This document shows positions 11,321-22,960 of a DNA stretch of 64,000 nucleotides, piece by piece. The stretch lies in NCBI GenBank assembly GCA_011009095.1, contig VTPC01090911.1:124001-188000 (forward strand), written 5' to 3'. The position numbers were made by a program, and so were the translations under genes. The DNA is from Ignelater luminosus. Its lineage: Eukaryota; Arthropoda; Insecta; Coleoptera; Elateridae. Position 1 is the stretch's first letter. Each line of letters starts with the position of its first letter. The notes under the pieces are model-generated. The model saw nothing but the letters and a program-made list of their open reading frames with translations, did no database searches and was not told the origin of the DNA.

Positions 11321-13689
11321 GGGGTTAACAAGCATGTGAAACTTAACTCTTCCTCTAGAATTAACATTTTGCCGAATCTGATATGAAAAAAATGAGGCAG
11401 CTAGTTTTTTCTACTAATTCCAGTATTAGAAAAATCAAGAAAAAAATTTATTAAAACTCCTGTTTCTGCGTTTGATGATACCTTTGAAAATTGAAAACAA
11501 TCACAACTTTGTTTCCTTTTTAGTTTTTTTGTTCAAAAGCATGTTCAGGATAAAACGAAAAAAGAATTGATTTAGTTTTTTAGTTGTTAAGACGCAATTC
11601 CATATTAACAACAAAAACAATTTTCAAGATTACGCAGAGAAGATTAATGTAAAATAAAAACTTTTAAAAGAGAATGTTAAATTCAGAAAAGTATTATTTA
11701 TAATTTCAACAAAGAAGATTATTCCAGGTAAAGATAATTTAATGACAATTAAATACTGTGAAAAATAGATGTCATAAGATATTTTATTATATAAAATGTT
11801 GTAGGTCGTACATAAAGAAGAGTATCTTCATTTTAATATTGCGTGGAAATTTAAATTGATAAAATATACTGTGCGTGATATATTTAATTAGGAATTAAAC
11901 AGCAAAAGAAGATTAATTCAAAGCGGAATGTAATATCCAGATATAAAAGAATGGAAACTTATACAGGATGTTTGCTTATTAAAACAAATGAATTACTAAA
12001 AGGAGAATCTTCAGAATAAAAGACTCCTGGTTTAGAATACATAAATTAAAAAAAAAGGAGTAAATAGCTACAGTGTTGAAATTTAGAACTAATAAACCAT
12101 AATCAAAATATCAAACTAAAATTAACGCAATTCACAGAAGAAATTATTAAGAAGAAACAAGCCCAGGTGAGAGTCAATGAAGTAACAGCAATTGCGGAAC
12201 TCACCTTGTACAAACCACGGTTTCTTTTAAAAAAAGTGCATTAGTGTCTTTAGGAAATTATACTAAAACGCAATCAGTAGATCGTCAGCTAAACCTGATG
12301 AGTGTCTCCCTTCTTTTAACTTAGAATGTTCTCTGGGATATAACTCAGTAATCAAAAAGTAAAACCCAATATAAGACAGACCTTTTTGAAGTCTTGAGGA
12401 AAGGCTAACCATTATTAAACGAACCCAATTGATCCTTGAGGTCACACTGCACCTACTGCAAAATTAGAGGCATCGGTTGTTTAATTAAAATCTTTCTGTT
12501 GTTTAGCACTTTTACGATCTGCCTCTTTATCTTTTGTTTATGCACCTGGAAATATTAATTTTTTATATAAATTGGAACGTTACCGGATGTTCTGTTTTTA
12601 TTCCTTTTTTTTGACTTGTTTGAGAACGTTTTCGTCGAATAAATGAAATTGATGGTTTTTGTTGATTTTAAATATTTTGGGTAAATAAACGATTGTTTAG
12701 TTAATTCCGTAAAATATTTGTATGCAATTTTTTGTTTTCCTAGACTTTTGAAAGCTACAGTACCAATTAGAGTATTTTCTTTCATTTGTGGTGTATATGC
12801 CTGTTTTAGCTTGTGTTTATCAAATAATAATTATGTAATATTATTTTAATTAAATAAGTTTTGAGTAATTGGGATTTATAACATTTTATTTCAAATGAAA
12901 TTAAACTAATTTGCTTTAATATCTCATATACTAATAATTATTTCAAAACTAAATTAAAATTAAGTGATGAATAAATATCTTCATCATTAGTAAATAAAAT
13001 AAATAAATAGAGAGAGTTTTAATTATTCAAAGACTATACAATTTATTAAACTGAATGAACTTACTAATTAATTAATTAGCAAAAAAAATTAAATACTTCT
13101 TATTTGTTACGCAATCTACTGCAAAGTTACTGCACAGCATAAGACGTATTTTCTTTAATTAAATAAGTTTCAGACAGAATCATAAGACTGTGATCGCTTC
13201 TGCACCTTTAATTTGTTGTCAGTGTGTATTCAGTGATAAATTTAGTTATAAAATCGAGATGCAGCGAAATAAAACTCTTGAAACGGAATAAGTAAAAACG
13301 GAAGGCGTCGAAGTTGTTTGCACAATACTGATTTTAACTCGACGAAAAATTCCTTACATTTAATTCGTTCTAATTAAAATCTTGAAATTCCATTGACTAT
13401 ATAAGGATTGCTCTCGATTCAACTAATTGTAAGAATAAAGAGTTTTATGATAAAACTTCCTCTTTAAAAGGCTTTACAACAAAAGTGTATCGGCAAAACG
13501 TAGCTTATTACTTACGATGCTTATTATTATTAATTATCTTGCTGCTTAGAATGTGAATATGAACAAATTTGGTTTTTTAGTACGTTTTATCGATTTTGAA
13601 GTACCACTGCATAATGCCGCTTGGTTATTATTATTATGATTATTACTGTTATTATTATCATACTGTTTATTAGGAATTAATAAGCAATT
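11321..13689. other. AT-rich sequence without recognised feature
   Basis: This is a long AT-rich stretch with scattered short frames and no protein family I recognise. Short homopolymer and ATT runs occur near 13520-13660. Confidence 0.4.
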
Positions 13690-13697
13690 TAACCACA

Positions 13698-13960
13698 GAG
13701 GTTTTTTGGCAGCATTGAAAAGATTTATTTCTGAACGAGAAAATGTTCACATCTGTAGCGACAACGCTTCAAATTTTGCTGGTGCGAAAGCAGTCAGCAT
13801 GTAATGATGACATTCAGAATTTTGCAACTAACGAATTAATTACATGACATTTTGGTCCTCCGCGTTCTCCCAATTTCGCTTCTGTGTAGGAATTGGCATA
13901 GTCTAGTTTAGCATTCAAAAAATGGTACAGCTTGTTTACAGAAATAGAAACTTGTCTCAA
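13698..13960 (+). pseudogene. BEL/Pao integrase core fragment
   Basis: The + strand frame from about 13703 gives FLAALKRFISERENVHICSD and then NASNFAGAKAV, which corresponds to the central integrase block of BEL/Pao (the SDNGTNFVGA region). After a stop and frame change, HFGPPRSPNFASV follows at about 13850-13885, matching the conserved WHFNPPxSPHFGG stretch. The central catalytic aspartate (CSDNA) is present. The orientation is opposite to the BEL/Pao copy at 17-23 kb, so this is a separate insertion. It is a short dead remnant. Confidence 0.65.
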
Positions 13961-14719
13961 TTCAATTCCAATCTTTGGAAACGTTGGTCAAAATAATATA
14001 TGACAAGTTTACAGCAACGTAGCCATAACCCATTACCATATTGGTAAGTTCCAAAATCCGTTCTGAAACTTAATTTTGCAACTTGGCAGGTCGAAAATCA
14101 TCGAATATATTTTACATATACATTACAATCTACATATAGTTAATTCTATCCATTCAAATTCCCAAGCAAGATGTATTTTTTGTCATTATTGCATTGTGTT
14201 TTTTGTAGTTTGACATTCATCATTCAATTAGCCAATTTTAGAGGGAATGATTGCGTTTTATAATTAGTGTGTCTTGTATAAACTTTTTGTAAACTCCATT
14301 GAATTTGATTTTAATTAATTGTGTTAAGGATAACTGTGTTTTTGTATTGTGCATATAACTGCCTTACCTATGCTTAAGGCCACTGCTGAGTGTAGCTGGG
14401 CTAAAACCAAAAATAATCTTGTAGAGTTTTGGAGACACTAGACGTGCATTTTGCACTATTAGGGTAGTGCCACGGATTATCTGTATTTTTCTCCAAATTC
14501 TCAGCGAAAACGCCTTAAGAAATGTTGGCATAGGCGCCAAATACCATAAATTCGCCTCTTATAATGCTGTAGACGATTTTGAATAGCGTAGGTTGAATAA
14601 AATAGTAAATACTATTCAAATACGGTTTCTTTAAAAAACAAAACTGATGGCTGTGCTTTAAGAAGGCTATACGCAACGAGAAGTTTTTTCACGACTTCAC
14701 ACAACGTGCATCCTAATAC
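13961..14719. other. Sequence without recognised feature
   Basis: I see no supported gene or repeat between the BEL/Pao scrap and the mariner end near 14720. Confidence 0.35.
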
Positions 14720-15310
14720 ATACGAGGCTTGCTGGACAAATTTTTACTAATGGTTAAGAAAAACACAGATACAATTTAGTAAATGCCTTTATTGTTTTTT
14801 AAAATATTCATTCTTACTATCAATATACTTTTGCATACGTTCAAACCAATTTTCAAAGCATTTGTTCTAATCTGAAACTGGTATCTTAGAAACCAGTTGC
14901 CTAAATGCCTTAACGGTTGCTTCAGGCAAAAAATAATTTGCACCGCGCATCTTGTTTTTGATTGTCGGGAACAGAACGAAGTCATTAGCTGCTAGATCAA
15001 GCGATTACGAACCATGGGACAACAATTTCAGTTTTCCACTGGCTAAACCGTCGGCAGTCTGTGAAGCTGTGTAGGCACTAGGACTGTCATGGTGAAGAAG
15101 GGTGCACCGATTTGAATTTTTTTTTCTGATTTCACCAATGACTTCCGGTTAACAAATTTGTGGTATAGATCACAGGTATGTCCTTCATCAACATTTGACA
15201 AACGGTCACCAGTCTTGATTCCTAGAGAGCTTGGCTAGAAGTTCTTGACGGCCTCGGCGACTTGTTTCTTGATCTGTAGAGAAGCGTGCAGCTAGACCTT
15301 TCGCGCCTCG
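14720..15310 (-). pseudogene. Mariner transposase, C-terminal half (pseudogene)
   Basis: The minus strand reads LLHHDSPSAYTASQT (about 15110-15065), then an AANDFVLFP-like block, then FENWFERMQKYID (about 14860-14815). This is the order HDNA, PSDF and terminal WxxRxQxCI region of irritans-type mariner transposases. The second and third catalytic aspartates are visible, but frames change between them. A possible terminus, ACGAGGCTTGC preceded by TA, lies near 14720. Upstream (about 15310-15150) only weak traces remain and the N-terminal half is missing. The tandem array starting near 15320 replaces it. Confidence 0.65.
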
Positions 15311-15319
15311 GTCCAAGAC

Positions 15320-16850
15320 TATGCTCCGTCATCTGTTGACTCTCTTCAGACGACCAAAATCTAATACGTATCATGCTATGCTCTTGCTGACTACCTTGGT
15401 AGGCTCAATTTCTAGCTGTGTCTTTTGTTAACCTTAAAAGATCTAACAATGAAAACTGGTTATGTTACGCTTTGCCAAGAGTTATCATTAATCTTTGCTT
15501 TCCAATAATCTTCTTGAGACACCTAAAAACAAACACTGGTTGGGCTACACTATTCTACAGGCCTCATCCGGTGGCCCAATGTTGGGTTTTACCTTCCCAT
15601 CAATCTTCTTAAGACAGTTGAAAATAAACACATCCTCCTACTGACTACCTCGGGAAGATCAATTCCTAGCTGTGCCTTCCGTTGACCTTGAAAGATCTAA
15701 CAATGACACCTGGTTGTGCTACTATTTCGCACGGGTTATCATTACCCTTTCCTTCTATTAATCTTCTTAAGAAACCTAAGAACAAACACTGATTGAGCTA
15801 CGCCATCTCACAGGCCACCTTCGGTGGCCCAAGGTTGAGCTTTACCCTCCATTAATCTTCTGAAGACAGCTAGAAATAAACACTTGTCAGGCTACAATAT
15901 CTCAATAGCAACCTTCGCGAGCTCAGTGTCTGAATGTATATTGTTTTAACCTCCTTAGAAGACGTAAAATAAACGCAAGACGTAGTATGCATTACCACAA
16001 TCGCAATGGAGTTTCGTACTTGACTGATCTTCTTAAAGGTCTTAACAATAAAGACGAGCTGGGCTGCGCTATGCCATGAAACACTTTTACCGACCCAAGG
16101 CTGGTCTTTATCTTTTATAAACGTTCTTAAAAGCTATACCATCGGGGTCCACCCTTCACTAACTTTCTTAAGAGAGCTAGAAGCAACTATGTCCTGTTAG
16201 TGGTTTGATGCTTTCAAGTGGTAACCGAGTATTGAACTATATCCACCATTAACCTTCTTAGAAGATTTAATAATGAACGCGCCTTCACACGAGTCACCTT
16301 TGAGCTTCGCGTTTTAATAATCTTTTTGAATAACAAGAAAACGGGTAGGGTTTGAGCTAGGCTTTTAATTGAAGCTAGAAACAAACATGGTTCAGTTTAC
16401 GCCCATCCACTGCTTATCTCCGGTGGTTTATTGTCGATCTATGCCCTCCATTAATTTTCTTAAAAAACCTAAACGCAAGACAAATCGAGTTTTGCTTTCT
16501 ATTAACTTTCTTAAATACGAATACGTGTTGTGTATACCTTCCAAAGGCTTATCATCGGTCTTTACCCTCCGTTAATCCTTTTAAAAGACCTAATAAGGAA
16601 CGCAGATTTGTTTACGCCATACCATGTGTTACCTACAGTGACCCAAGGTCACTATTAACTTTTTTTATACAGCTAAATACTGACACGACTTCTCAAGAGT
16701 CACAATCAGGCTTTGTCTTCTATTAACCTTATTAAAAGACCTAGAAAGGAACATAAGTCAGCTCTTCACAGAGCTAAATACAAACATGGATCGTGATACG
16801 CCTTTCCATGAGTTACCGTCGTGCTTTACCTTCTATTAAATAAACGCTCG
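15320..16850. repeat. Second tandem array, 75-95-bp subunits with a 253-bp higher-order period
   Basis: The core CCATTAATCTTCTTAAGA (varied), followed by AC/AG, a CTAGAAACAAACAC-like block and GGTTGGGCTAC, recurs about 19 times. Examples lie near 15335, 15427, 15503, 15598, 15681, 15755, 15850, 15943, 16021, 16157, 16247, 16448, 16570, 16649 and 16719. In the left part three subunit types alternate. The GATCTAACAATGA type occurs at 15427 and 15681, the GGCCTCATCCGGTGGCCCA type at 15503 and 15755, and the third at 15598 and 15850. Like subunits lie about 252-254 bp apart. To the right the order decays. There is no ORF. Confidence 0.85.
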
Positions 16851-17071
16851 AGAAACTTAGAGAGAGTTTTTCAAAGCTTACTGCTTACGTAAAATTCTTA
16901 AAGCACTGGAATAGACTTTCTTGGGATTGGAACTGCTGGCTGCTGACAAGGTAGGATTTCGGTTACTGGGAATGCAGGACTGACGTGAACGACTGAGGCC
17001 TTGGTGTGTGAGTCAAAGGTGTGGTTTTGGACGGAACAGTAGTTGACTCCAGTATCTATGGAAACTTTTAG

Positions 17072-17368
17072 TTAATTCTTTCCAGCAACTGGCCAGAATT
17101 CGTCACATACAATTTCTAATAATGTTTGAGGTCCGCAGTGCTGTGATTTAATATGTACATGCTTCATAATAAGGCGTGTAAGAGGATGCATTGAGATTAA
17201 AATGATGGGAGGTTTTTTAGTGTGAGAATAATTGGAGTGGTGAAGACGACCTCCTACTCGCATTATGCCTGCGTTATCGATATATGGTTTGAGAAAAAGT
17301 ATTTTTCTTCTTGCAGAAGCGGTTTGTTTGATGGATAAGATTCTAATTGTAACAATTTTACGAGACAC
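17072..17368 (-). pseudogene. BEL/Pao integrase zinc-binding (H2C2) region
   Basis: An open minus-strand frame contains FLKPYIDNAGIMRVGGRLHH, then HPLTRLIMKHVHIKSQHCGP and finally DEFWPVAGKN. These are the NPFLDxxGxIRVGGRL, HHLTxLIIxHxHxxxxHxGPQ and YWIxxGRN blocks that open the BEL/Pao integrase. After this the text no longer follows integrase, so the DDE core is deleted or replaced. Function would have been to join cDNA ends to target DNA. Confidence 0.8.
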
Positions 17369-17980
17369 TCTAATGCTTGGTCTAATTTAATTACTGATAG
17401 AAAACCTTGACGTTTTGTGTCAGAAGACGACAAACAATTGTGTTTGAATCTTAAAGCATATGCGACAATCGTTTCAATTCTGATAAAGTCGAGAATTTAT
17501 TAAAGATTTCAGAAGCAGCAGTGCTTACACAATCAGTAGAAAAAAAATTTGTTTCTGAAAGAACCTTTACTGATACAGGTGATTTATCGAGTTTTGATTT
17601 TAGCCACGACGAACTCTCGTCTAAAAGCCAAGAAGGTTCTTACCACCATAAATTTCAATTGATTAATTTCGAAAGAAATATTCCTCTAAAAATAAGGTAG
17701 GCAGGGTTTTCGCTATAGCTGACATGATGCCAGTCTTTGGTTCTGTTATTCACTGAATATCAGCTACTCTGTTTGCTACAAATGTTGTTCGATAATGCGA
17801 AGGTGATTGTATCCATTGGATTACAATAGTTGAATCTGACCAGCAGTAAATAGAGTTAAAAGTTAATGTTAAACTTGAATGCATCTTTTTTAATAAATGA
17901 GCTTCTAAAACTGCAGCACACAATTTCAACTGTAGAAGTGTAATTTTGCGCACAGGTGCTACTTTGGGCTTGGCACAAAC
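17369..17980 (-). pseudogene. BEL/Pao RNase H region (pseudogene)
   Basis: The clean part, 17953-17750, reads ITLLQLKLCAAVLEAHLLKK, then YCWSDSTIVIQWIQS and TFVANRVADIQ. It matches IPRLELCAALLLARL, LWTDSTIVLxWI and FVANRVAEIQ of BEL/Pao RNase H, with the WSDS aspartate kept. The connection to the integrase (about 17750-17370) is present only as fragments with several stops. Confidence 0.8.
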
Positions 17981-19345
17981 TCAATGGACAAAGATATTTC
18001 GATTATCATAGACAGATCTTGCATAAACGCAATCGCCATAAGCTCTTTCATTTACATTTGTGAAAACGTGCAATTCAATTAACTTTGAATTAGGACTAAC
18101 AATAAGCTTTGCGATATTTAATTTACCCAGCTTTAAAAGGTCTGATTTAAACTTATTCCATTGCGAATGAAGATGCTGTGGAATACTCTTGTACCAAGTG
18201 GGCTCTAATTTCCAAGGCTCTTGCATAATTAGTTTAGCAATAAGAACAACCGGTGCTAATAAACCCAATGGATCTAAGATCTGTGAAGTAATTGATGGAA
18301 TGGTACGCTTTGTGACACTTTGATTATTTTCAAGGGTAGAATTAACTTTAAACTAAATTGTATTAGATGATGAATTCCACATTACGTCTAAAGTTTTGGT
18401 GATTCGTGCTCCCCTAATTGAAGAATACTATAATCTGCTTCAGATGAAACATGAGCTAAAACCTTTTGGTTATTCAATACATATTTCTTTAATTCAAATC
18501 CTGCTGATCCCAAACTAAATTGTATCTCTTGCTGAAGCTGTTAGACTTCTTCAAAACAGTTGCCTTCAGTTAACAAATCATCGACATAAAAGAAGCTTGA
18601 AATAGCAAAACATGCTCTAAAAAATTTATGTTTGTATTCCTCGGCTAAACGCATAAGACATTTTATGGCTAAATAAGGAACTGAGTTTGTTTCATAGGTT
18701 ACAGTGTTCAACTCATAGCAAGAAATTTCATCAGAAGACTTTTCTCGCCAAAAACCTCGCTGAAAGCGACGATCTTCCGGCCTAATTAATATCTGCCTGT
18801 ACATTTTGGCAATATCTGCAGAAAAAACAATAAGATATTGTCTAAAATTAAAAAGAATAGAAAGTAAATTACCTTACAGAGTTGGTCCTACAAGCTGAAG
18901 TTCATTCAAAGATATATTAGCATTTGATTTAGAACTAGCGTCAAATACTACTCTAACCTTTGCGGTAAGGCTAGTATATTTAACAACTGGATGATGCAGT
19001 AAATAAAAACTTGGAAAATTATCGACTTCTGAAATTGTAATTTTAGTCATATGATAGAGCGATTCGCATTCTCGCATAAATAAAATGTATTCACCTTTTA
19101 ATGAAAGATGTTTGTTCAGCTTCCTTTCTATGCTGTAAAATCTACGGAGGGCCATAGTTTTAGAATCTCCTAGTTGACATGAATTTAAAAGGAATAGATA
19201 CAACAAACCTACCACGTACGTCGTGCATCCCTATAAGTATTTTCTGCGAAATGTTGTTCGCAAGCTACCTCTAGCAATGATAAATTAGGTTTTATTTGAA
19301 AAGGATCATCAATTTGCCAGAATCTTGACAAATCTTGTTTTAGTA
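17981..19345 (-). pseudogene. BEL/Pao reverse transcriptase (pseudogene)
   Basis: Blocks in minus-strand order are as follows. First an LSRFWQIDD-like leader (about 19330-19290), then VACEQHFAEN (about 19265) and FYLLHHPVVK with TAKVRVVFDASSK (about 19010-18920). Then come MYRQILIRPEDRRFQRGFWR (18804-18745), LNTVTYETNSVPYLAIKCL (about 18710-18650), the catalytic FFYVDDLLTEG (about 18597-18565) and finally MGLLAPVVLIAKLI (18268-18230) opening the connection to RNase H. The YVDD box is intact. At least three frame changes or stops occur, including one near 18540 and several at 18300-18500. The family is unambiguous even though the ORF is dead. Confidence 0.85.
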
Positions 19346-20000
19346 GTAGTAGTAGTAGCAGTAGTAATAGTAGCAGTTCATTTAGCTAAATAAGCTATTT
19401 CATATAGTACATACAAATACAGAGTAACAAATATTTAAAAATATTGTAGATATAAAATGCATATAAAAAACATTTAAACAACAAACATAAAACATGCTAA
19501 TAAGAAGAATAAAACAATTATAAAATATAAAATAAAAGTAAATGTATAAAAATGAAAATATAGAGGATAACTATAAATAATAACCTATCATACTAAATTT
19601 AAATAGCCCTGACGATGTTTTCTTTTAGCATACTTTTAAATCCTGATAATGAGGCAGCTTCGCGTACCGCATCCGGCAGTTGGTTGTATAATATTACCCG
19701 TCTACGAAAACGTTCTTCTTTGTTTCTGATGTATTAATCGTGTTTACCGGTCTAAATTCATTTTGACTGCGCGTATTGTAATTGTATATTTCGTTAGTAA
19801 GTTGAATAAAAGAAGACAAATAATTAGGCGAATATCCGTTAGTAACTTTGTATAAAGACATCATTACGTTAAAATATATGAAATTCTTTATATCGAACCA
19901 ATTAAATTGTGATAGCATACCGTTGATTGCGGTACGTTTGCAGCACTGTAAAATTGTCCGCATAGCGCGATTTTGTAATGATTGTAATCGTTTAATTTAA
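19334..20000 (-). mobile_element. LINE 3' fragment inserted in the BEL/Pao element
   Basis: The minus strand gives the C-terminal tail of a LINE ORF2 just after the RT. Motifs are RLQSLQNRAMRTILQC (about 20000-19940), YNYNTRSQNEFRP (about 19790-19750) and, after a frame change near 19694, LYNQLPDAVREAAS. It then runs about 250 bp of AT-rich 3' UTR and ends in a (TAC)n-type tail at about 19340-19376. It is 5'-truncated, as LINE insertions commonly are. BEL/Pao text lies on both sides, so the LINE landed inside it. The clade is probably Jockey or CR1-like; no clear target duplication was found. Confidence 0.7.
19340..19378. repeat. (TAG)n microsatellite, LINE tail
   Basis: TAG repeats with a few CAG and TAA variants run here. 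On the minus strand they form a CTA repeat at the very end of the LINE fragment, next to BEL/Pao sequence, which suggests it is the LINE's own 3' tail. Confidence 0.8.
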
Positions 20001-20099
20001 AGAATCGAATGAGCCTTGGTCGGCATAAAAACTAAATAAAGTATTTGGGTTAGAAGAATTATGTTTTAATGATTTTGATATGTACATTTCCTGATAATA

Positions 20100-21370
20100 T
20101 AGGGTTTTCCAATAAGAGGTGTTATTTTGAATAGCCCGCTATTTCGGTAGATGTCACTTTTGAAGCTATCATTTTTTGACATTTGACAAGTAGAAACTAC
20201 GCCATTAATAAATATGGAACGATACACGCTTCAACAACGCATTGAAATTATTAAAATTCACTATAAAAATGGTGAAAATTTGGCAGAGACGGTTCGTAAA
20301 ACTCGAACATTTTTGGGTCACCGTGAAGCACCTTGTCGGACCGCAATACAGAAATTGGTGAAAAAATTCGAGCTCTTGGGACAAGTTAGTGATGTGAAGA
20401 GAATATTGCTGTTGTAGCCGAAAGTGTTAAAGAAAACCCAGGTTTGTCCATTCCTCGTCGTTCTTTGGAATTAGCCATTCCACAAACGTCATTACACCGT
20501 ATTTTGCATAAAGATTTGGGTCTTAAGGCTTATAAAGTCCAGTTAACACAAGAACTCAAGCCGGCCGATCATCAACAACGTCGTGTCTTTGCTGATTGGG
20601 TCGTTGAAATGCATGAAAATGATCCAGAATTCCATCGAAAAATCATCTTGAGTGATGAGGCCCATTTCCACCTCGGTGGCTTCGTCAACAAGCAAAATTG
20701 TCGGATCTGGGGCTCAGAAAATCCAAGAGTTATTGTTGAAAAGTCTCTCTATCCTCAACGTGTGACTGTTTGGTGCGGTTTATGGTCCGGCGGAGTCATT
20801 GGACCTTACTTTTTCGAAAATGAGGCTGGAGCAACAGTTACGGTGACTGGATTGCGCTATCGAGAGATGATTAACGATTTTTTATGGCCGGAATTGGATG
20901 GTATTGATCTGGACAACGTTTACTTTCAACAAGACGGCGCTACGTGCCACACAAGCAACGAAACCATTGATCTTTTACGGAAAAAGTTTCCGGACCGTGT
21001 TATCTCTCGAAGAGGTGATCACAATTGGCCACCGAGATCTTGTGATTTAACACCTTGCGACTTCTTTCTTTGGGGCCACGTGAAAGAGAAGGTCTACGCC
21101 AACAGCCCAGCGTCGATTCAAGACCTCAAAGATGGAATTCGTGAGGCTATCGAGGACATAGGGCAGCCACTTTGCGATTTGGTTATGGAAAATTTCATGA
21201 AAAGGATATTGTCCTGTAAGCGTGGTCGTGGTGGTCATTTGCCTGATGTTATTTTCCACTATTAACGGCATACCTTCCTCTTTATAATGAAATAAACATC
21301 CGATCATTTATATTAAAAAATGGCACTTTTCTTTGAATATCAAAATAACACCTCTTATTGGAAAACCCTT
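20100..21370 (+). mobile_element. rosa-type (DD41D) mariner, about 1271 bp
   Basis: Both ends share the inverted sequence beginning AGGGTTTTCCAATAAGAGG and continuing to TGTTATTTTGA. The roughly 30-bp core is a perfect match and only the outermost base differs. TA at 20098-20099 and 21371-21372 is the target duplication. The transposase reads on the + strand. The insertion lies inside the BEL/Pao element between its protease and RT. The TIR identity and the single main coding lesion make it the youngest-looking autonomous-type copy in the window. Confidence 0.9.
20214..21265 (+). pseudogene. rosa-type mariner transposase (one frameshift)
   Basis: The start ATG at 20214 opens a frame with an N-terminal helix-turn-helix (YTLQQRIEIIKIHYKNG, then RTAIQKLVKKFE). 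It breaks near 20400, where bases seem to be missing after SDVK. The second frame carries the rest from about 20405; its first ATG is 20444 and it ends at 21265. Catalytic residues are D in LSDEAHFHLGG, D in FQQDGATCHTS and D in DLTPCDFFLWG. Counting from QDGA to PCDF gives 41 residues between the last two aspartates, the DD41D spacing known for rosa mariners. Total length is about 350 codons, usual for the family. All three catalytic aspartates are intact, so the frameshift near 20400 is the main visible lesion. Confidence 0.9.
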
Positions 21371-21429
21371 TACCTAATTTAATTTGGTTTTTTGAATAAT
21401 GGTATTAGTGTTATTAAATATCGGGAATT

Positions 21430-21800
21430 GTCCAATACAATGTAGATTATAGAAATGCACAACTCAAATTAAAATGTTAATAGGACCTGCTTGATTGAAA
21501 TCTGGATTTGCTAATCTTAGATCATCTGGTATTCCCAGAATTGTTGAAGAAAAAGATATGCTTGGTATTTTATCAATAATTTGAGGTAAAACAAGACATG
21601 ATAAATCTAAAAAGAAATTAGAATGTTTAGATAAAATTCGAACGTTTGTTTTAGTTTTAACTTCAGACTGCACATTGCTTACTACTGAAATATAGAATTT
21701 TACAGGTGTAGCTTTTAGATTAAGTTTGTTACATTGTTCTTAAGTGATCATGTTGCATTGAGAGGCGAAATCTAAAAGACATCTAACTGTATTGTAAGTG
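21430..21800 (-). pseudogene. BEL/Pao aspartic protease (pseudogene)
   Basis: The minus strand from about 21800 reads VRCLLDFASQCNMIT, the position of CRALLDSGSQ; the catalytic DSG has become DFA. It continues through an open frame (21673-21464) with LSCLVLPQIIDKIPS, LRLANPDFN and GPINILI, then LHCIGQFPIFNNTNTIIQKT-like text at about 21440-21390. This is the DUF1758-type protease and its C-terminal flank. The mariner insertion follows directly, near 21371. Confidence 0.8.
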
Positions 21801-21814
21801 TATTGTTGAATTTG

Positions 21815-22960
21815 CTATCAAAATGCACCAAGGTATGATGAATTTTGTTGCACTGCTTACATTTATATTTTATCTTGCAAGCAGAGGTACTGTGATTTAC
21901 TCGCAAACAGTTCTTGCAGAGTTTTTTTTTCATTTACTAAGTCAATGCAAGCTTTTGGTGTTAATGATAAAAACTTTGAACATTGAAATAAATTATGTTG
22001 ATCCTTGCACGAAGCTCATTGATTGTGAGTGGTATTTGAAATGGAAACTACGGCTGATTTTAACTATCGACATAAAGAACAGTTTGATTTAAATTTTTCT
22101 ATAAGATTGCATTGTGTGGTCAAGAACTCTAAGATCTTTCAATGTTGGCAAACTCATAGATTGCTTAAATTTGTTAAACGACTTTTTAACGTTAATATGG
22201 AATTTTTTATAGATTATGTGGATTATAATAGCATCCCAGTGTTGAACGGCAACATTTAGTTTTGTCAATGCCCTGGTATTTTTGTTTACAATATCTTGAA
22301 TGTTTCCTAATTAATAATGATTTTCCTTTTGCATTACTGGAATGTTTAAAATAGATTGTATATAAGCATGAATTAGCAAATCTTTATTTTAAAATCGATT
22401 TTTAAGAGGATCCCACACAGTATTATAGTTTTCTGATGTAATGAAATAACTTTCAATAACTGAAAGGGCCTTTTCTGTTAAAGACTTGTTTAAATATTGC
22501 AATTTCTCAAATTAAAAAATTGTTGGTCTGTTATGCACCAAAGATACAAATGAGTCTTTAAGTTTCAACCAATCTAGATAATCACCACTGAAGCTTTTCA
22601 GTTTTAACTCAAGTCAATTATATTTGACAGCATGATTGTCAATATTTTGTACAACAGGTGCTCTAGTGACATTGTCAATTGATAATGTTAATTCTGTTGC
22701 TCTGCATATGTTTACAAAATAGAAATTGGAAAACTCTTTCGTTTTCGATTTTATCAAGAGATTCTAAATTAAGAATGATTTCATTGAAATAAAGAGCAAG
22801 GATTCTATTTAATACAACCTAGTTTTAATTTGGAGATTTTGAGGTAAGGTAATGTTTTTGTTATCTAGTGTAGATAAAGTCAGAGAAATCTTGCAACTGT
22901 GTCCAAAAATTCTTTTTTCTAGCAATAAAAAATGAATCATGCGAAGCCTTTTTGAAAGGC
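21815..22960 (-). pseudogene. BEL/Pao gag-like region with zinc knuckle (pseudogene)
   Basis: From high to low coordinates the minus strand shows SFSGDYLDWLKLKDSFVSLV (about 22600-22540), LTEKALSVIESYFITSENYN (about 22480-22425) and LRVLDHTMQSYRK (about 22130-22095). It ends with a zinc knuckle, CKNCLRVNHSTSACK, followed by CKQCNKIHHTLVH (about 21920-21825). These match the FSGDYxxWxxFxDSF, EKALxxIxxYPITxxNY and CCHC/HHTLLH motifs of BEL/Pao gag. Multiple stops are present. The upstream limit is approximate and no LTR or primer site was recognised. Confidence 0.8.

Larger units (their letters stand above)
17072..22960 (-). mobile_element. BEL/Pao LTR retrotransposon, nested and decayed
   Basis: Reading the minus strand from 22960 down gives gag with a zinc knuckle, then aspartic protease, RT (YVDD), RNase H and the integrase zinc-binding domain. 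This is the canonical BEL/Pao order. The text is interrupted by a rosa-type mariner (20100-21370) and a LINE 3' fragment (about 19334-20000), and resumes after each. Stops and frame changes occur throughout. No LTR pair was identified, and the integrase catalytic core is not seen below 17072. Subdomains are listed separately. Confidence 0.85.
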
